Part shown: one piece after another, positions 11,101 through 19,689 of the stretch | Numbering within the stretch: the stretch's first letter is position 1 | Layout of the letters: the number at the start of each line of letters is the position of its first letter | Assembly: GCA_024638885.1 (NCBI GenBank) | Contig: JAHEJL010000001.1 | Span: 645,001-709,000 of the forward strand | Reading direction: 5' to 3' | Length of the DNA: 64,000 nt | From: Coraliomargarita sp. | Lineage (GTDB): Bacteria > Verrucomicrobiota > Verrucomicrobiia > Opitutales > UBA953 | Made by a program: the position numbers and the translations under genes | The notes under the pieces: generated by a model | The model's input: only the letters and a program-made list of their open reading frames with translations | What the model was told of the DNA's origin: nothing | Database searches by the model: none

Positions 11101-12483
11101 GTGCCGACTGCCGCCGCAGCCGCTTCGTCCTCCCCGGACGCCCTCGACGCCGCCGACCGGCGCCTCGGGTGGCATCCGTTTACCCAGATGCGGGAGTATC
11201 AGGACAACCCGCGCCTGCACCTGGTCCGCGGCGAGGGCAGCTGGCTGATCGACGGGGAAGGGAAGCGCTACCTCGACGGCAATGCCTCGGTCTGGACGAA
11301 CGTCCACGGCCATAACGATCCGGACCTGAACCGCGCCCTCCGCGAGCAGGCCGAGAAGGTCGCCCACGTGACGCTCCTGGGCCTCAACCACCCAATCGCG
11401 ACGGAACTCGCCGAAGACCTCGCCGGCCTGACGAACGGCGCGCTCTCCCGCTGCTTCTACTCCGATAACGGCAGCAACGCGGTCGAGGTCGCCCTGAAGC
11501 TTTCGTTCCAGTATTGGCAGCTCGTCGGCCAGGAAGCCAAGCGCGGGGTCATCTCGATGGAAGGCGCCTACCATGGCGACACCTTCGGCACGATGGCCGT
11601 CGGCGAACGCTCGGAGTTCCACCGTCGCTTCAATCCCTGGCTCTTCGCCGCCCAGACATTCCCCGCGCCGGTCCATGCCGAATGCGCCGGTCAGGTCGCC
11701 CGTTCCGACGCCTCCGCCTCGCTGGCCGCGCTGAAGGCCCTCCTCGAGCGCGATGCCGCCACGACGGCCTGCGTCATCCTCGAACCGCGCGTCCAAGGCG
11801 CCGCCGGCATGGTCCAGCAGCCGGCCGGCTTCGTTAAGGCCGTGGCTGACCTTTGCCGCCAATACGGCGTGCACCTGATCCTCGACGAGGTCTTCACGGG
11901 CTTCGGCCGCCTGGGTGCCCTCACGGTCTCGGAACTCGAAGGTGTCGTCCCCGATTTCCTCTGCCTTGCGAAAGGCCTCGCCGCCGGCTACCTGCCGCTG
12001 GCCGCGACGCTGACGTCCGAAAACATCTACGAGGCCTTCCTTGGCAAGTTCTCCGAAGGAAAGACGTTCTTCCACGGCCACACGTTCTCAGGCAATCCGC
12101 TCGGCTGCGCCGTCGCCCGCGCTTCGCTGCGTAAGCTGAAGCCGATGCTCGCCTCGGGCCAGGTCGCCGATCGCTCCGCCTCGCTCGGCCGCGAGATGGC
12201 CGCCGCCTTCGCCGGTCATGCCCACGTGCGGACGTTCCGTCAGCTCGGCCTCACGGGTTCCGTCGAATTCAAACCGGCCGCGGCGGAGCGCTGGCCGACC
12301 GACACCCGCGCGGGTTACCGCGTCGCCCTGGCGGCCCGCCGCCACGGCCTCGTCATCCGCCCCCTCGGCGACTCGATCCTCTTCGTTCCGCCGATCTCCA
12401 TCCAAGCCGACGAAGTGAAGCACCTCGTCCGCGCCGTCCGCCTCGCGATGGACGACGTCCTGCCGAACCTCAAAGCAGACTAG
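11101..12483 (+). CDS. bioA: Adenosylmethionine-8-amino-7-oxononanoate aminotransferase
   Basis: Converts 8-amino-7-oxononanoate (KAPA) to 7,8-diaminononanoate with SAM as amino donor and PLP as cofactor. The 460-residue product has the BioA N-terminal H-P-F-T-Q-M motif, Y-S-D-N-G-S-N-A-V-E phosphate-binding segment, the long M-E-G-A-Y-H-G-D-T-F-G block, D-E-V-F-T-G-F-G-R, and the PLP lysine in L-A-K-G-L at residue 291. The start appears to be GTG at 11101; no ATG is suitably placed. First gene of the biotin locus, under the BirA operator. Its TAG stop lies within a family C palindrome that separates it from bioB. Confidence 0.95.
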   Translation: MPTAAAAASSSPDALDAADRRLGWHPFTQMREYQDNPRLHLVRGEGSWLIDGEGKRYLDGNASVWTNVHGHNDPDLNRALREQAEKVAHVTLLGLNHPIATELAEDLAGLTNGALSRCFYSDNGSNAVEVALKLSFQYWQLVGQEAKRGVISMEGAYHGDTFGTMAVGERSEFHRRFNPWLFAAQTFPAPVHAECAGQVARSDASASLAALKALLERDAATTACVILEPRVQGAAGMVQQPAGFVKAVADLCRQYGVHLILDEVFTGFGRLGALTVSELEGVVPDFLCLAKGLAAGYLPLAATLTSENIYEAFLGKFSEGKTFFHGHTFSGNPLGCAVARASLRKLKPMLASGQVADRSASLGREMAAAFAGHAHVRTFRQLGLTGSVEFKPAAAERWPTDTRAGYRVALAARRHGLVIRPLGDSILFVPPISIQADEVKHLVRAVRLAMDDVLPNLKAD

Positions 12484-12508
12484 GGCAGCACGCGGTGCTG
12501 CCCCTACC
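12481..12508. repeat. Dispersed palindromic repeat, family C
   Basis: A near-perfect palindrome (GGGCAGCAC-GCG-GTGCTGCCC) ending CCTACC whose first three bases are the bioA stop codon TAG. Related copies are at 26086-26112 and 29429-29455. It sits inside the presumed biotin operon between bioA and bioB and would form a strong mRNA hairpin, without a T run. Confidence 0.8.
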
Positions 12509-12510
12509 TT

Positions 12511-12543
12511 TCTCCGATACTCGATACTCTGAACTCCATACTC
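12511..12543 (-). repeat. Dispersed repeat, family G
   Basis: An AT-richer stretch containing GATACTCGATACTC and CTCCATACTC. A reverse-complement relative with TATCGAGTATGGAGTATC occurs at 31750-31780. It follows the family C hairpin between bioA and bioB. Confidence 0.55.
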
Positions 12544-12555
12544 ACTTCTAAACCA

Positions 12556-13626
12556 ATGCCCAACCTCACCGAAGCCCGAGCGCTCTACGACCTGCCGCTC
12601 AACACGCTGATCTTCAAGGCTCAGCAAGTCCACCAGGCCAACCAGGATCCGGCCGGCGTGCAGCTCTGCACGCTCAAGTCGATCAAGACCGGCGCCTGCC
12701 CTGAAGACTGCGCGTACTGCCCGCAGTCGGTGCACAATAACACCGGCCTCGAGAGCGAAGCCCTCATGGAGACGCAGGCGATCCTCGCCGACGCCCGCAA
12801 GGCCAAGGCCGGCGGCGCGACCCGCTTCTGCATGGGCGCCGCCTGGCGCCGCGTGAACGACGGCAAGCAGTTCGACAGCGTCCTCAATACCGTCTCCGGC
12901 GTGAAGGAGCTCGGCCTCGAAGTCTGCTGCACCCTCGGGATGGTCAGCGAAGCGCAGGCCGCCCGCCTCAAGCAGGCCGGTTGCGACGTGTATAACCACA
13001 ACCTCGACACCTCCCGCGAGCACTACTCGAAGATCATCACGACCCGCACCTATGACGACCGTCTCCAGACGCTCTCGAACGTCCGCAAGGCCGGCCTCGA
13101 GGTCTGTTCCGGCGGCATCATCGGCATGGGCGAGACGGTCGACGACCGCCTGAAGATGCTCGTCGAGCTCGCGCAGCTCGACCCTCAGCCGGACTCCGTG
13201 CCGATCAACGCCCTGGTCGCCGTCGAAGGCACGCCCCTCGCGGGCCGCAAGTTCGTCGATACGATAGAGTTCGTCCGCACGATCGCCGTCGCCCGCATCC
13301 TGATGCCGAAGGCGATGGTCCGCCTCTCCGCCGGCCGCGCCAACATGAACGACGAGACGCAGGCTCTCTGCTACCTCGCCGGCGCCAACTCCATCTTCCT
13401 CGGCGAGAAACTCCTCACGACGGGCAACCCCGACATCGAAGAGGACATGAACCTGATGAAGCGCCTCGGCCTGCACCCGATGCACCCGGACGAAGCCCGC
13501 CGCATCCATCGCGGCGAGATCGCCCCGGCCTCCGCCAAGCCGGCCGAATGGCCGAGCGTCGCCGAGTTCGCCGCCGCCAACGCGGCCGAAGAGTCCTGCG
13601 GTTCCGGCGGTTGCGGCTGCAAGTAA
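12556..13626 (+). CDS. bioB: Biotin synthase
   Basis: Radical-SAM enzyme that inserts sulfur into dethiobiotin. The 356-residue product has the CxxxCxxC cluster motif at C48, C52 and C55 ([13 protein letters not shown]), the C-M-G-A-A-W-R motif, the Y-N-H-N-L-D-T-S segment and the R-L-S-A-G-R block whose arginine ligates the 2Fe-2S sulfur donor. The C-terminal tail [10 protein letters not shown] is an extra cysteine-rich extension seen in a number of BioB proteins; its role is unknown. bioD follows one base after the stop codon. Confidence 0.97.
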   Translation: MPNLTEARALYDLPLNTLIFKAQQVHQANQDPAGVQLCTLKSIKTGACPEDCAYCPQSVHNNTGLESEALMETQAILADARKAKAGGATRFCMGAAWRRVNDGKQFDSVLNTVSGVKELGLEVCCTLGMVSEAQAARLKQAGCDVYNHNLDTSREHYSKIITTRTYDDRLQTLSNVRKAGLEVCSGGIIGMGETVDDRLKMLVELAQLDPQPDSVPINALVAVEGTPLAGRKFVDTIEFVRTIAVARILMPKAMVRLSAGRANMNDETQALCYLAGANSIFLGEKLLTTGNPDIEEDMNLMKRLGLHPMHPDEARRIHRGEIAPASAKPAEWPSVAEFAAANAAEESCGSGGCGCK

Positions 13627-13627
13627 C

Positions 13628-14254
13628 ATGGCCGTCGTCTTCGTCACTGGTAGCGACACCGGCGTGGGCAAGACCCACGTCGCCGGCCTGCTCGCGCGTC
13701 GTCTCTCCCGCGACGGTTTCACGCAGGTCATCAAGCCGGTGGAGTCGGGCGCAGGCGCCGGTCGTCCAGCCGACGCCAAGAAGGCTGCGGGTAAATACGC
13801 CGAGGCCCATACGCTGATCTCCCTGCCGGCCCCGATCGCCCCGCTCGCCGCGGCGAAGAAGGCCCGCAAGCCGCTCGATCTCTCGCTGCTGCTCAAGCTC
13901 TACAAGGGCGTCCCGCACGCGCCTTGCCGCGTCGTCGAGGGCGCCGGTGGCGTGGCCGTGCCGATCGACCCGAAGGGCAAGGACTGGGCTGACTTCGCCG
14001 CGGCGATCAAGCCGACCGTCGCCATCGTGGTCGTGGAAGACCGCCTCGGCGCGATCAACCAGGCGCGTCTCTCGATCGCCTACCTGCGTCGCCGTTACGA
14101 CGGCCCGATCGGCGTCTGGCTCAACGCGATCAAGAAGCCTTCGAAGGAGGTCGCCGCCGCCAATCGCGCCGGCCTCGCCGAATCCTGGATTCCGCTCCTC
14201 GGCGAATCCGGCCGCGGCGAGAAGTCCGCCCGTTTCCACTTCCTGCCCCGATGA
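13628..14254 (+). CDS. bioD: Dethiobiotin synthetase
   Basis: ATP-dependent carboxylation and ring closure of diaminononanoate to dethiobiotin. A 208-residue protein of the P-loop family with the typical N-terminal T-G-S-D-T-G-V-G-K-T Walker A (residues 7-16), a K-P-V-E-S-G switch segment and V-V-E-G-A-G-G-V-A-V-P, all hallmark BioD motifs. Its last four bases overlap the bioF start (ATGA), indicating translational coupling within the operon. Confidence 0.94.
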   Translation: MAVVFVTGSDTGVGKTHVAGLLARRLSRDGFTQVIKPVESGAGAGRPADAKKAAGKYAEAHTLISLPAPIAPLAAAKKARKPLDLSLLLKLYKGVPHAPCRVVEGAGGVAVPIDPKGKDWADFAAAIKPTVAIVVVEDRLGAINQARLSIAYLRRRYDGPIGVWLNAIKKPSKEVAAANRAGLAESWIPLLGESGRGEKSARFHFLPR

Positions 14255-15396
14255 ACGCGGCTTTGCTGCAGCGCTTGCGCCAGTCCCTCGCCCAGCGCGA
14301 AGGGTCTTCGCTACGCCGTAAGCTGACCGCCCGCGCTTCGGCCGACACCCGCGTCAACCTGGCTGACAACGATTACCTCGGCCTCTCCCACGATCCGGCG
14401 GTCGTCGCCGCCGGCGTGGCCGCGCTCCATGAGTGGGGCGCCTCCGCCTCCGCTTCGCCGCTCGTCACGGGTTACACCGAAATCCATCAGAAGCTCGAGC
14501 AGACCCTCGCCGCCTGGCAGGGCTATGAACATGGCCTCGTGATGAACACCGGCTTCGCCGCGAACTCCGCGGTGCTCGGCGGCCTGCCCAAGAAGGGTGA
14601 CGTCATCCTGGCCGACCGACTCGTCCACGCGAGCATGCTCGACGGGATCATGGCCTCGGGCGCCCGTCTGCGCCGCTTCGCCCATAACGACCTCGACGCG
14701 CTCGAGCTGATGCTCCACGAGGAGCCGGCCTTGGATGGCGTGATCTTCGTCGTCACGGAGAGCGTGTACTCGATGGACGGAGATAGCCCCGACCTGAAGC
14801 GCTTGGCTTCGCTGCGGAAGCGTTTCGGTTTCTGCTGGGTCCTCGATGAAGCCCACGCCACGGGCTGGTATGGCGCGACCGGTTCCGGCCTGCAGGAGGC
14901 CCAGGGCGTCTTCGCCGCCGCGGACATCGTGGTCGGCACGCTCGGCAAGGGCCTCGGCTCGCAGGGCGCCTACGTCCTCTCGCATGCGCCGGAAGTCCGC
15001 GACGCCCTGATCAACTTCGCCGGCGAGTTCGTCTACTCCACCTATCTGGCCCCATCCTGCGCCGCTGCGGCCCTCGCCGCCGTCGAGCGCGTGCAGGCGA
15101 TGTCGGGCGAACGGGCCGAGCTCCATGCGCTGTCCCATGCCTGGCGCGACGGCCTCGTCGAAGCCGGTTTCGCGGTCCCCTCGGGCGACTCCCCGATCAT
15201 CCCGCTCATCCTGGGCGATTCCGACGTGACCCTGAAATACGCCACCGCGCTCCGTGCCGCCGGCTTCATGGTCTCGGCGATCCGTCCGCCGACGGTGCCC
15301 GTGCGTACCGGTCGCATCCGCATCTCGCTCCGCCGAGGCCTTTCTCCCGCCGTGCTCACCTCCTTTGTCTCCGCCTTGAAGGGCGTCACCGCATGA
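14251..15396 (+). CDS. bioF: 8-amino-7-oxononanoate synthase
   Basis: PLP enzyme condensing pimeloyl-ACP with alanine to give KAPA. The 381-residue product has N-D-Y-L-G-L-S near the N-terminus, the D-E-A-H-A-T-G motif for PLP pyridine binding, and the PLP lysine in G-T-L-G-K-G-L-G-S at residue 233. These fit the alpha-oxoamine synthase family and the operon context identifies BioF rather than KBL. Overlaps bioD (start) and the following esterase gene (stop) by four bases each. Confidence 0.95.
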   Translation: MNAALLQRLRQSLAQREGSSLRRKLTARASADTRVNLADNDYLGLSHDPAVVAAGVAALHEWGASASASPLVTGYTEIHQKLEQTLAAWQGYEHGLVMNTGFAANSAVLGGLPKKGDVILADRLVHASMLDGIMASGARLRRFAHNDLDALELMLHEEPALDGVIFVVTESVYSMDGDSPDLKRLASLRKRFGFCWVLDEAHATGWYGATGSGLQEAQGVFAAADIVVGTLGKGLGSQGAYVLSHAPEVRDALINFAGEFVYSTYLAPSCAAAALAAVERVQAMSGERAELHALSHAWRDGLVEAGFAVPSGDSPIIPLILGDSDVTLKYATALRAAGFMVSAIRPPTVPVRTGRIRISLRRGLSPAVLTSFVSALKGVTA

Positions 15397-15998
15397 AGAT
15401 CGGCTGGATTGGCGGTTGGGGCGTCTCGCTCGAGGAGATGAAGGCCATCGCGTTGGCCCATGCGCCCGACGCTGAGCACCTCATCTACCCGCCGGTCGTC
15501 GGCGCGGCGGAGAACCTCTCCGGCTGCGACGCCGTCATCGCGTGGTCGCTCGGCGCGCACCTCGTCCTCGAGGCCGGCGCCCGCGGCGTGAAGTTCCCGG
15601 CCAAGGTGCTGCTCTTCGCCCCGTTCACGTCGTTCTGCTCCGAGCACGGTAAGTGCGGGCAGCACTCCGAGACCCAGGTGAAGTGGCTCCGCCGCTGGAT
15701 CGATACCGACGCCCCGGCGGCGTTGGCCGACTTCCGGAAGCGCGCCGGGCTGGCGCCGATGGTCGGCGACGCGTTACCCTACGAGAAGGAATATCTTCAG
15801 GCCGGCTTGGACCTCCTGGCCCAGCCCGCAGGTATCTCGCTGATCACCTTCGGACGACAGGGGCTCAATCCCGGCTGGGAAGCCTATGTCGGCGACCAGG
15901 ACACGCTCCTGAATCCCGAGGGCGTTTGCCAAGCCATCGTCGGTTGTCATATTGTGGAAGGACTCGGGCACGACCTGCGCGAGTTCCTCGCCCCCTGA
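15393..15998 (+). CDS. BioG/BioH-type pimeloyl-ACP methyl ester esterase (predicted)
   Basis: A 201-residue alpha/beta-hydrolase-like protein: G-G-W-G near residue 7-10 as oxyanion region, nucleophile elbow A-W-S-L-G with serine 52, an aspartate in G-D-Q-D-T-L (168 or 170) and histidine 193 in G-L-G-H-D. Encoded between bioF and bioC with four-base overlap upstream and a four-base gap downstream, it occupies the slot for the esterase that removes the methyl group from pimeloyl-ACP methyl ester once BioC has primed synthesis. Its small size and W-S-L-G elbow resemble BioG (DUF452) more than BioH. The assignment is by context and motif; I cannot confirm the subfamily. Confidence 0.7.
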   Translation: MKIGWIGGWGVSLEEMKAIALAHAPDAEHLIYPPVVGAAENLSGCDAVIAWSLGAHLVLEAGARGVKFPAKVLLFAPFTSFCSEHGKCGQHSETQVKWLRRWIDTDAPAALADFRKRAGLAPMVGDALPYEKEYLQAGLDLLAQPAGISLITFGRQGLNPGWEAYVGDQDTLLNPEGVCQAIVGCHIVEGLGHDLREFLAP

Positions 15999-16002
15999 CC
16001 CC

Positions 16003-16707
16003 ATGCGTTTCGACGAACGAGCCGAGAGCTACGACGCGCATGCCGCGCCGCAGAAGCGCTTCGCCGAAGCGCTGGCCGCTTTCGCGCCGTTCCGTCGCGG
16101 CGCCCGCGTCACCGAACTCGGTGCCGGCACGGGCTTCCTGACGTCCGCCTTGCTCGCGCAGGGCGTCAACGTCGACGCCACCGACGCCTCGCCGTCGATG
16201 GTCGAGCTCGGCCGTCAGGCCGTCCCCGCCGCCAACTGGTCGGTGCATAATGCGTTCGGGCCGATCGAAAAGGCCCACGCGCTCGCCTCGACCGGTCTGC
16301 TGCATTGGGCGGCCGACCCCGCCGCCGTGCTGCGTCACTGGCGGGCCGCGCTACCTGAGGGCGGCCGACTGCTCCTCGGCGTACCTTGCGACCCTTGCCT
16401 GCATGAGCTCCGCGATCTTGTCGGCGAAGGTCCCGTGCGCTGGCGCGACGAAGCCCAGTGGCTCGCTTTGCTGAAGGGCGCGAAGTTCGAAGTCCACGCC
16501 CACGGCGTCCTCGAGTCGGAAGAGATCTATCCCAGCGCCATCGACTTCCTCCGTCACCTGCATCGCAGCGGCGTGACCGGCGACCCTCGTTTCTCGCCCA
16601 CCGAACTCAAGTCACTCCTGCGCGACTACGATCGTCTCAACGCCCGTCCGGATGGCGTCGTCGCCACCTGGGCTTGGTTGCTGGTGGATGCGACGGCACG
16701 CGCCTAG
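16003..16707 (+). CDS. bioC: Malonyl-ACP O-methyltransferase
   Basis: SAM-dependent methylation of malonyl-ACP that disguises it as a fatty-acid primer and starts pimelate synthesis. The 234-residue product begins M-R-F-D-E-R-A-E-S-Y-D-A-H-A, the BioC N-terminal helix, then the SAM loop T-E-L-G-A-G-T-G-F-L, D-A-S-P-S-M and the L-H-W segment typical of BioC. ATG 16003 is chosen over an in-frame upstream TTG because it starts at the conserved helix, four bases after the esterase stop. Last gene of the biotin operon. Confidence 0.9.
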   Translation: MRFDERAESYDAHAAPQKRFAEALAAFAPFRRGARVTELGAGTGFLTSALLAQGVNVDATDASPSMVELGRQAVPAANWSVHNAFGPIEKAHALASTGLLHWAADPAAVLRHWRAALPEGGRLLLGVPCDPCLHELRDLVGEGPVRWRDEAQWLALLKGAKFEVHAHGVLESEEIYPSAIDFLRHLHRSGVTGDPRFSPTELKSLLRDYDRLNARPDGVVATWAWLLVDATARA

Positions 16708-16725
16708 GTGGCCCCGTGGGGTCTG

Positions 16726-16750
16726 CCGGCAGGGTGAACTGCTGCGAGGC
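16726..16750 (+). repeat. Dispersed repeat, family H
   Basis: Contains GGGTGAACTGCTGCGAGGC. A close copy lies at 29365-29390 after the propeller gene. In both places it follows a stop codon at short distance. Function unknown. Confidence 0.5.
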
Positions 16751-16755
16751 CGAAG

Positions 16756-16790
16756 GTAGGGATGCGATGATATCGCATCCGCCTGCATCG
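16756..16790 (+). repeat. GTAGGG-type module with a short palindrome
   Basis: Starts GTAGGG and holds GATGCGATGATATCGCATC, a near-perfect palindrome. It directly precedes a family A module, so the region 16726-16847 is a mosaic of three repeat modules. Confidence 0.5.
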
Positions 16791-16792
16791 AG

Positions 16793-16847
16793 GTAGGGCT
16801 GGCCATCCTTGGCCGGCCGCGGCCGAGCAGGGATGCTCGGCCCTACC
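16793..16847 (+). repeat. Dispersed palindromic repeat, family A
   Basis: A 55-base copy bounded by GTAGGG and CCTACC, differing from the copy at 4362-4416 by single bases. It lies between the convergent bioC and autotransporter genes. Confidence 0.9.
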
Positions 16848-16863
16848 TTATGAGCGCAGCCAA

Positions 16864-16890
16864 TAAAAAGGCCGCCCGGGTGGGCGGCCT
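16864..16890 (-). terminator. Intrinsic terminator of the autotransporter gene
   Basis: Read on the minus strand: an AGGCCGCCC...GGGCGGCCT stem followed by five T residues. It lies 24 bases beyond the autotransporter stop. The plus strand has no T run after the stem. Confidence 0.8.
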
Positions 16891-16913
16891 GTCTTGGTCC
16901 TTGTCACGCGCGC

Positions 16914-18326
16914 TCAGAATGCGCGACGGATGCTGATCGCGGCGGAGACGTCGTGGGCTTCGCCGACGGTGGCGACGTGGGCCGCGACATTCAGGAGGGT
17001 GTTCTCGTTGAGCCTGTGGTCGACGTCGAAGCCGAAGCGGACGCAGTCGGCGCGCGGTGCGGTGCCAGGCAAGCTGAAGGACACGCCGCCGGTGACGTCC
17101 TGTCCGGTGAGGCTGGGGCCGACGCCGTCGAAGCGGTGGATGGCTTCCACGGTGAGGAGGAGCTTGGTCTTCTCGGAGAGTTCCTTGGAGGCGGTGACGC
17201 CGAGGCGGGCCTCGGTGGCGTTATGCTCCTGTTCATCGAACGAGGCCGGGAAGGCCCCACCGGTCTCGGTATAAGCGCCGACGACGGTCTGGGTCACGGA
17301 GTAGGAGGCGTAGGGCGCGAAGCCGAAGCCGCCGAAGCTCACGAGGGCCGGAGCGTCGACACGTAGGCGGGCGGAGCGGGTGGTGGTATCGGCGATGCCG
17401 AAGGAGGAGTCGGTCGAGCCGCCGCTGGTGTAGCCACGGTTGGTCTTGGATTCCCAGGAGCCGACCATGCCGAGCAGGGAGACGATCCACTGCGTGCCTT
17501 CCGGACGGAAGTCATACTCGACGAGGGCGTATTCGCCGGTCGAAGCGGAGGAACCGTTGAAGGCGAGATCCTGATTCTGCTGGCCATAGCCGGCGGCGAA
17601 GCCGATGAGGCCCGTCTTGCCGAGGTTCCAGTTGATACCCGCTTCGCCGGTCGTCACGTGGACGTCGCGGGTGTTGGAGGAGGAGCCGAAGTCGCCGGTC
17701 GCCCAGGCCTGAGTCGTCTTGCCCATGCGGTCGAAGGAAAGCATCGGACGGTGGTGGGCGCCTTCGAGCGGTAGGCCGGCGAGCGTCGCGCCGACGGTGT
17801 AGACGCGGTTCTGGCCGTTGATCGACGAAAGCCAGACCGGGATGTCGGAGACGCCGGTGGGGCCGGCGAGGCTGAAGCTGATCAGGTTCATGTATCCGTA
17901 AGGATTCATGTTATCCAGTCCGCCGTTTACTCCGAGATTAGGGTTCAGGAACGACGCCGGAATTTGGTGAATATTAGATCCTCCGCTCGACGCCCCGAAG
18001 TGAAAAATAACACTCGTGCTAAGGTTGTTGAGCATGTTCGTCGAAGTGACTGGAGTACCGTTTAGTCGGAAGTCGCCGTGATTAAGGTTGCTCTTCGTGA
18101 AGGTGATCGGGTTCGTCCCGTCAGTGATCGTAACCGAGAAGGCGGTTAGCCAGGCGGCCGAGGGGGAGATAGAGTTGATTCCGCTTACGTTGAACAGGGA
18201 GTCGTCGACGCTGAACGTGGCGCTGGCGGTCCCGCCAACGCCGCTCCAGGATGCTTGGAAGTCCGTCGCGTTCAGTTCCGAGGTGGCGGCTGCGGCGAGG
18301 AGGAAGACGGTGCGGATGTGTTTCAT
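16914..18326 (-). CDS. Autotransporter-type outer-membrane protein
   Basis: A 470-residue protein: signal peptide (M-K-H-I-R-T-V-F-L-L-A-A-A...), a glycine/serine/asparagine-rich beta passenger region (about 25-190), then a C-terminal region (about 195-470) of alternating amphipathic strands ending in a terminal phenylalanine (I-R-R-A-F), the pattern of an autotransporter beta-barrel. The barrel inserts in the outer membrane and exposes the passenger. ATG 18326 is chosen over an upstream in-frame TTG because the signal peptide starts there. The passenger-coding part (17880-18330) is visibly more AT-rich than the barrel part, suggesting a mosaic origin. Ligand or activity unknown. Confidence 0.8.
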   Translation of the reverse strand: MKHIRTVFLLAAAATSELNATDFQASWSGVGGTASATFSVDDSLFNVSGINSISPSAAWLTAFSVTITDGTNPITFTKSNLNHGDFRLNGTPVTSTNMLNNLSTSVIFHFGASSGGSNIHQIPASFLNPNLGVNGGLDNMNPYGYMNLISFSLAGPTGVSDIPVWLSSINGQNRVYTVGATLAGLPLEGAHHRPMLSFDRMGKTTQAWATGDFGSSSNTRDVHVTTGEAGINWNLGKTGLIGFAAGYGQQNQDLAFNGSSASTGEYALVEYDFRPEGTQWIVSLLGMVGSWESKTNRGYTSGGSTDSSFGIADTTTRSARLRVDAPALVSFGGFGFAPYASYSVTQTVVGAYTETGGAFPASFDEQEHNATEARLGVTASKELSEKTKLLLTVEAIHRFDGVGPSLTGQDVTGGVSFSLPGTAPRADCVRFGFDVDHRLNENTLLNVAAHVATVGEAHDVSAAISIRRAF

Positions 18327-18430
18327 GGTGAATGTCTTGTTGGGCAAGTCCCGCGGGGATGCAATAACCGTGTTATGAGAGTCTGACTCCTATCCCCATG
18401 TCCGTCCGTGACTTGGCGACCAGCGCCATG

Positions 18431-19441
18431 TCAGCCCCTCGCCTCCGCCGGGACGAAGCGCTCCAGGTAACGCCAGATCCAAGGCAGGAGCGTCAGCGCC
18501 ATGATGGCGGCGGAGAGGTTGAACGCCGAATGCACGAGCGCGACCTGCAGGCCGGGTTGGGGCATGAGCGCGAGCAGCGGGCGGATGGCGAACTGCAGCA
18601 CGGCCACGAAGAGCGCGAGGCCGCAGAGGTCGAGCCCGGCGTTGAACTGCGCGAGGCGATGGGCGATCGGTCCGAGCGCCGAAGAGGTGAAGAGCGCCAC
18701 CCAGCCGGTGCCGAGGTTCGCGCCGACCACGACCCAGATGGAGAGCGCCGGCTCGAGCAGGCCGCTGGCGACGGAAAGCACGGCCAGGCCGACGACGACC
18801 GACGACGACTGGACGAGCATCGTCAGGAGGGCGCCGAAGATCAGGGCGCGCAGCGGCGTCGACAGCGTGTCCCGCCAGGCGAGGACTTCCGGGGCCTGCG
18901 CCAAGGGCAGCAGGGTCGAGCTGATCAGGCTGAGCGCCAGGAAGATCAGGCCGAAGTGGAAGACGGGATGGCCGTAGGTGCGCCAGCGCCGCGGGCCGAA
19001 GAGCGACCACAGGCCGCCGACGGAGATGAAGACCGGCCCCATGCCGCTGAACTTGGTGGCGATCAGCCAGGCGGTGAGCGTCGTGCCCACGTTGGCGCCG
19101 ATCATGACCGTCCAGGCGGAGCGCATCGTCAGCACCTTGCGCTGGGTCAGGCCCATGGTGATGAAGTTCACCACCGAGGAGGATTGCACCAACGCGGCTC
19201 CGGCGGCTCCGGCGAGCGCCCCGCTGAAGCGGTTCGCCGTCACCCGCTGCAGCACATGCTTCAGCTGTTCGCCGCCGAGCTGGGTGACCTCGCGGGCGAA
19301 ATCCCGGAGGCTGTGCAGGTAGAGCATGACCGCCGCGACGGCGGTGAAGAAGAGGTCCACGGGGGAGAGATAGGGGAGGGGATGCGGAGTTTCGAGGATG
19401 GAGTGAGGCGTCCACTCAGAGGACTGAGTCGATGACTGCAT
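18431..19441 (-). CDS. Na/Pi cotransporter family protein
   Basis: An up to 336-residue membrane protein with two inverted copies of the Na/Pi cotransporter (PF02690-like) core, each with the Q-S-S-S motif: A-L-V-Q-S-S-S-V-V-N-F and M-L-V-Q-S-S-S-V-V-V-G, followed by G-A-N-V-G-T and G-A-N-L-G-T. This matches the bacterial NptA/YjbB type that moves phosphate with sodium; the regulatory PhoU-like tail of longer members is missing. The ATG at 19441 would make the first residues from repeat DNA (family F). GTG 19360 (V-D-L-F-F) fits the family's N-terminus better and may be the true start. Confidence 0.85.
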   Translation of the reverse strand: MQSSTQSSEWTPHSILETPHPLPYLSPVDLFFTAVAAVMLYLHSLRDFAREVTQLGGEQLKHVLQRVTANRFSGALAGAAGAALVQSSSVVNFITMGLTQRKVLTMRSAWTVMIGANVGTTLTAWLIATKFSGMGPVFISVGGLWSLFGPRRWRTYGHPVFHFGLIFLALSLISSTLLPLAQAPEVLAWRDTLSTPLRALIFGALLTMLVQSSSVVVGLAVLSVASGLLEPALSIWVVVGANLGTGWVALFTSSALGPIAHRLAQFNAGLDLCGLALFVAVLQFAIRPLLALMPQPGLQVALVHSAFNLSAAIMALTLLPWIWRYLERFVPAEARG

Positions 19442-19466
19442 TGAGGGCTGAATCGAGGGCTGAATG
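19419..19466 (+). repeat. Dispersed repeat, family F
   Basis: Contains GAGGACTGAGTCGATGACTG and two copies of GAGGGCTGAAT. Related copies are at 33100-33135 (same orientation) and 26129-26163 (inverted). It overlaps the possible first codons of the Na/Pi gene. Confidence 0.7.
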
Positions 19467-19519
19467 GAAGATGCAACCGAAGGAAACCGGAGACCGGATG
19501 ATTGGCTGGGCTGCCTCGG

Positions 19520-19645
19520 GTAGGGCGGTGATTGCTATCACCGCCGTTCGAGTCCGCAGGCGGGAAGCCCTCGGGTCTTAGCTAGTCGCTCTGACTTCCG
19601 ATGTCCGTCAGCGAACGGACGTGATGGCAATCAAGTCTCTAACTG
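19520..19645 (+). repeat. Dispersed repeat, family B (nearly full length)
   Basis: Starts GTAGGGC with GGTGATTGCTATCACC and reaches GGACGTGATGGCAATCAAGTC, the degenerate right end of the element seen complete at 29573-29696. The internal sequence (TCTTAGC, GTCCGT, GCGAACGG) also aligns with that copy. The surrounding 19467-19689 holds nothing else that looks coding. Confidence 0.75.
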
Positions 19646-19667
19646 CTTCTTCTCAGTAGTGTCCCCT

Positions 19668-19688
19668 CGCGGCGGCTATGCCGCCGCG
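19668..19688 (-). repeat. Stop-codon-adjacent hairpin (family I)
   Basis: A perfect 9-base-pair stem (CGCGGCGGC / GCCGCCGCG) with a three-base loop, one base after the TAA of the DUF1080-like gene. The same structure, same distance, follows the Rrf2 gene at 20666-20686. May stabilise or end the transcript; no T run follows. Confidence 0.65.
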
Positions 19689-19689
19689 C

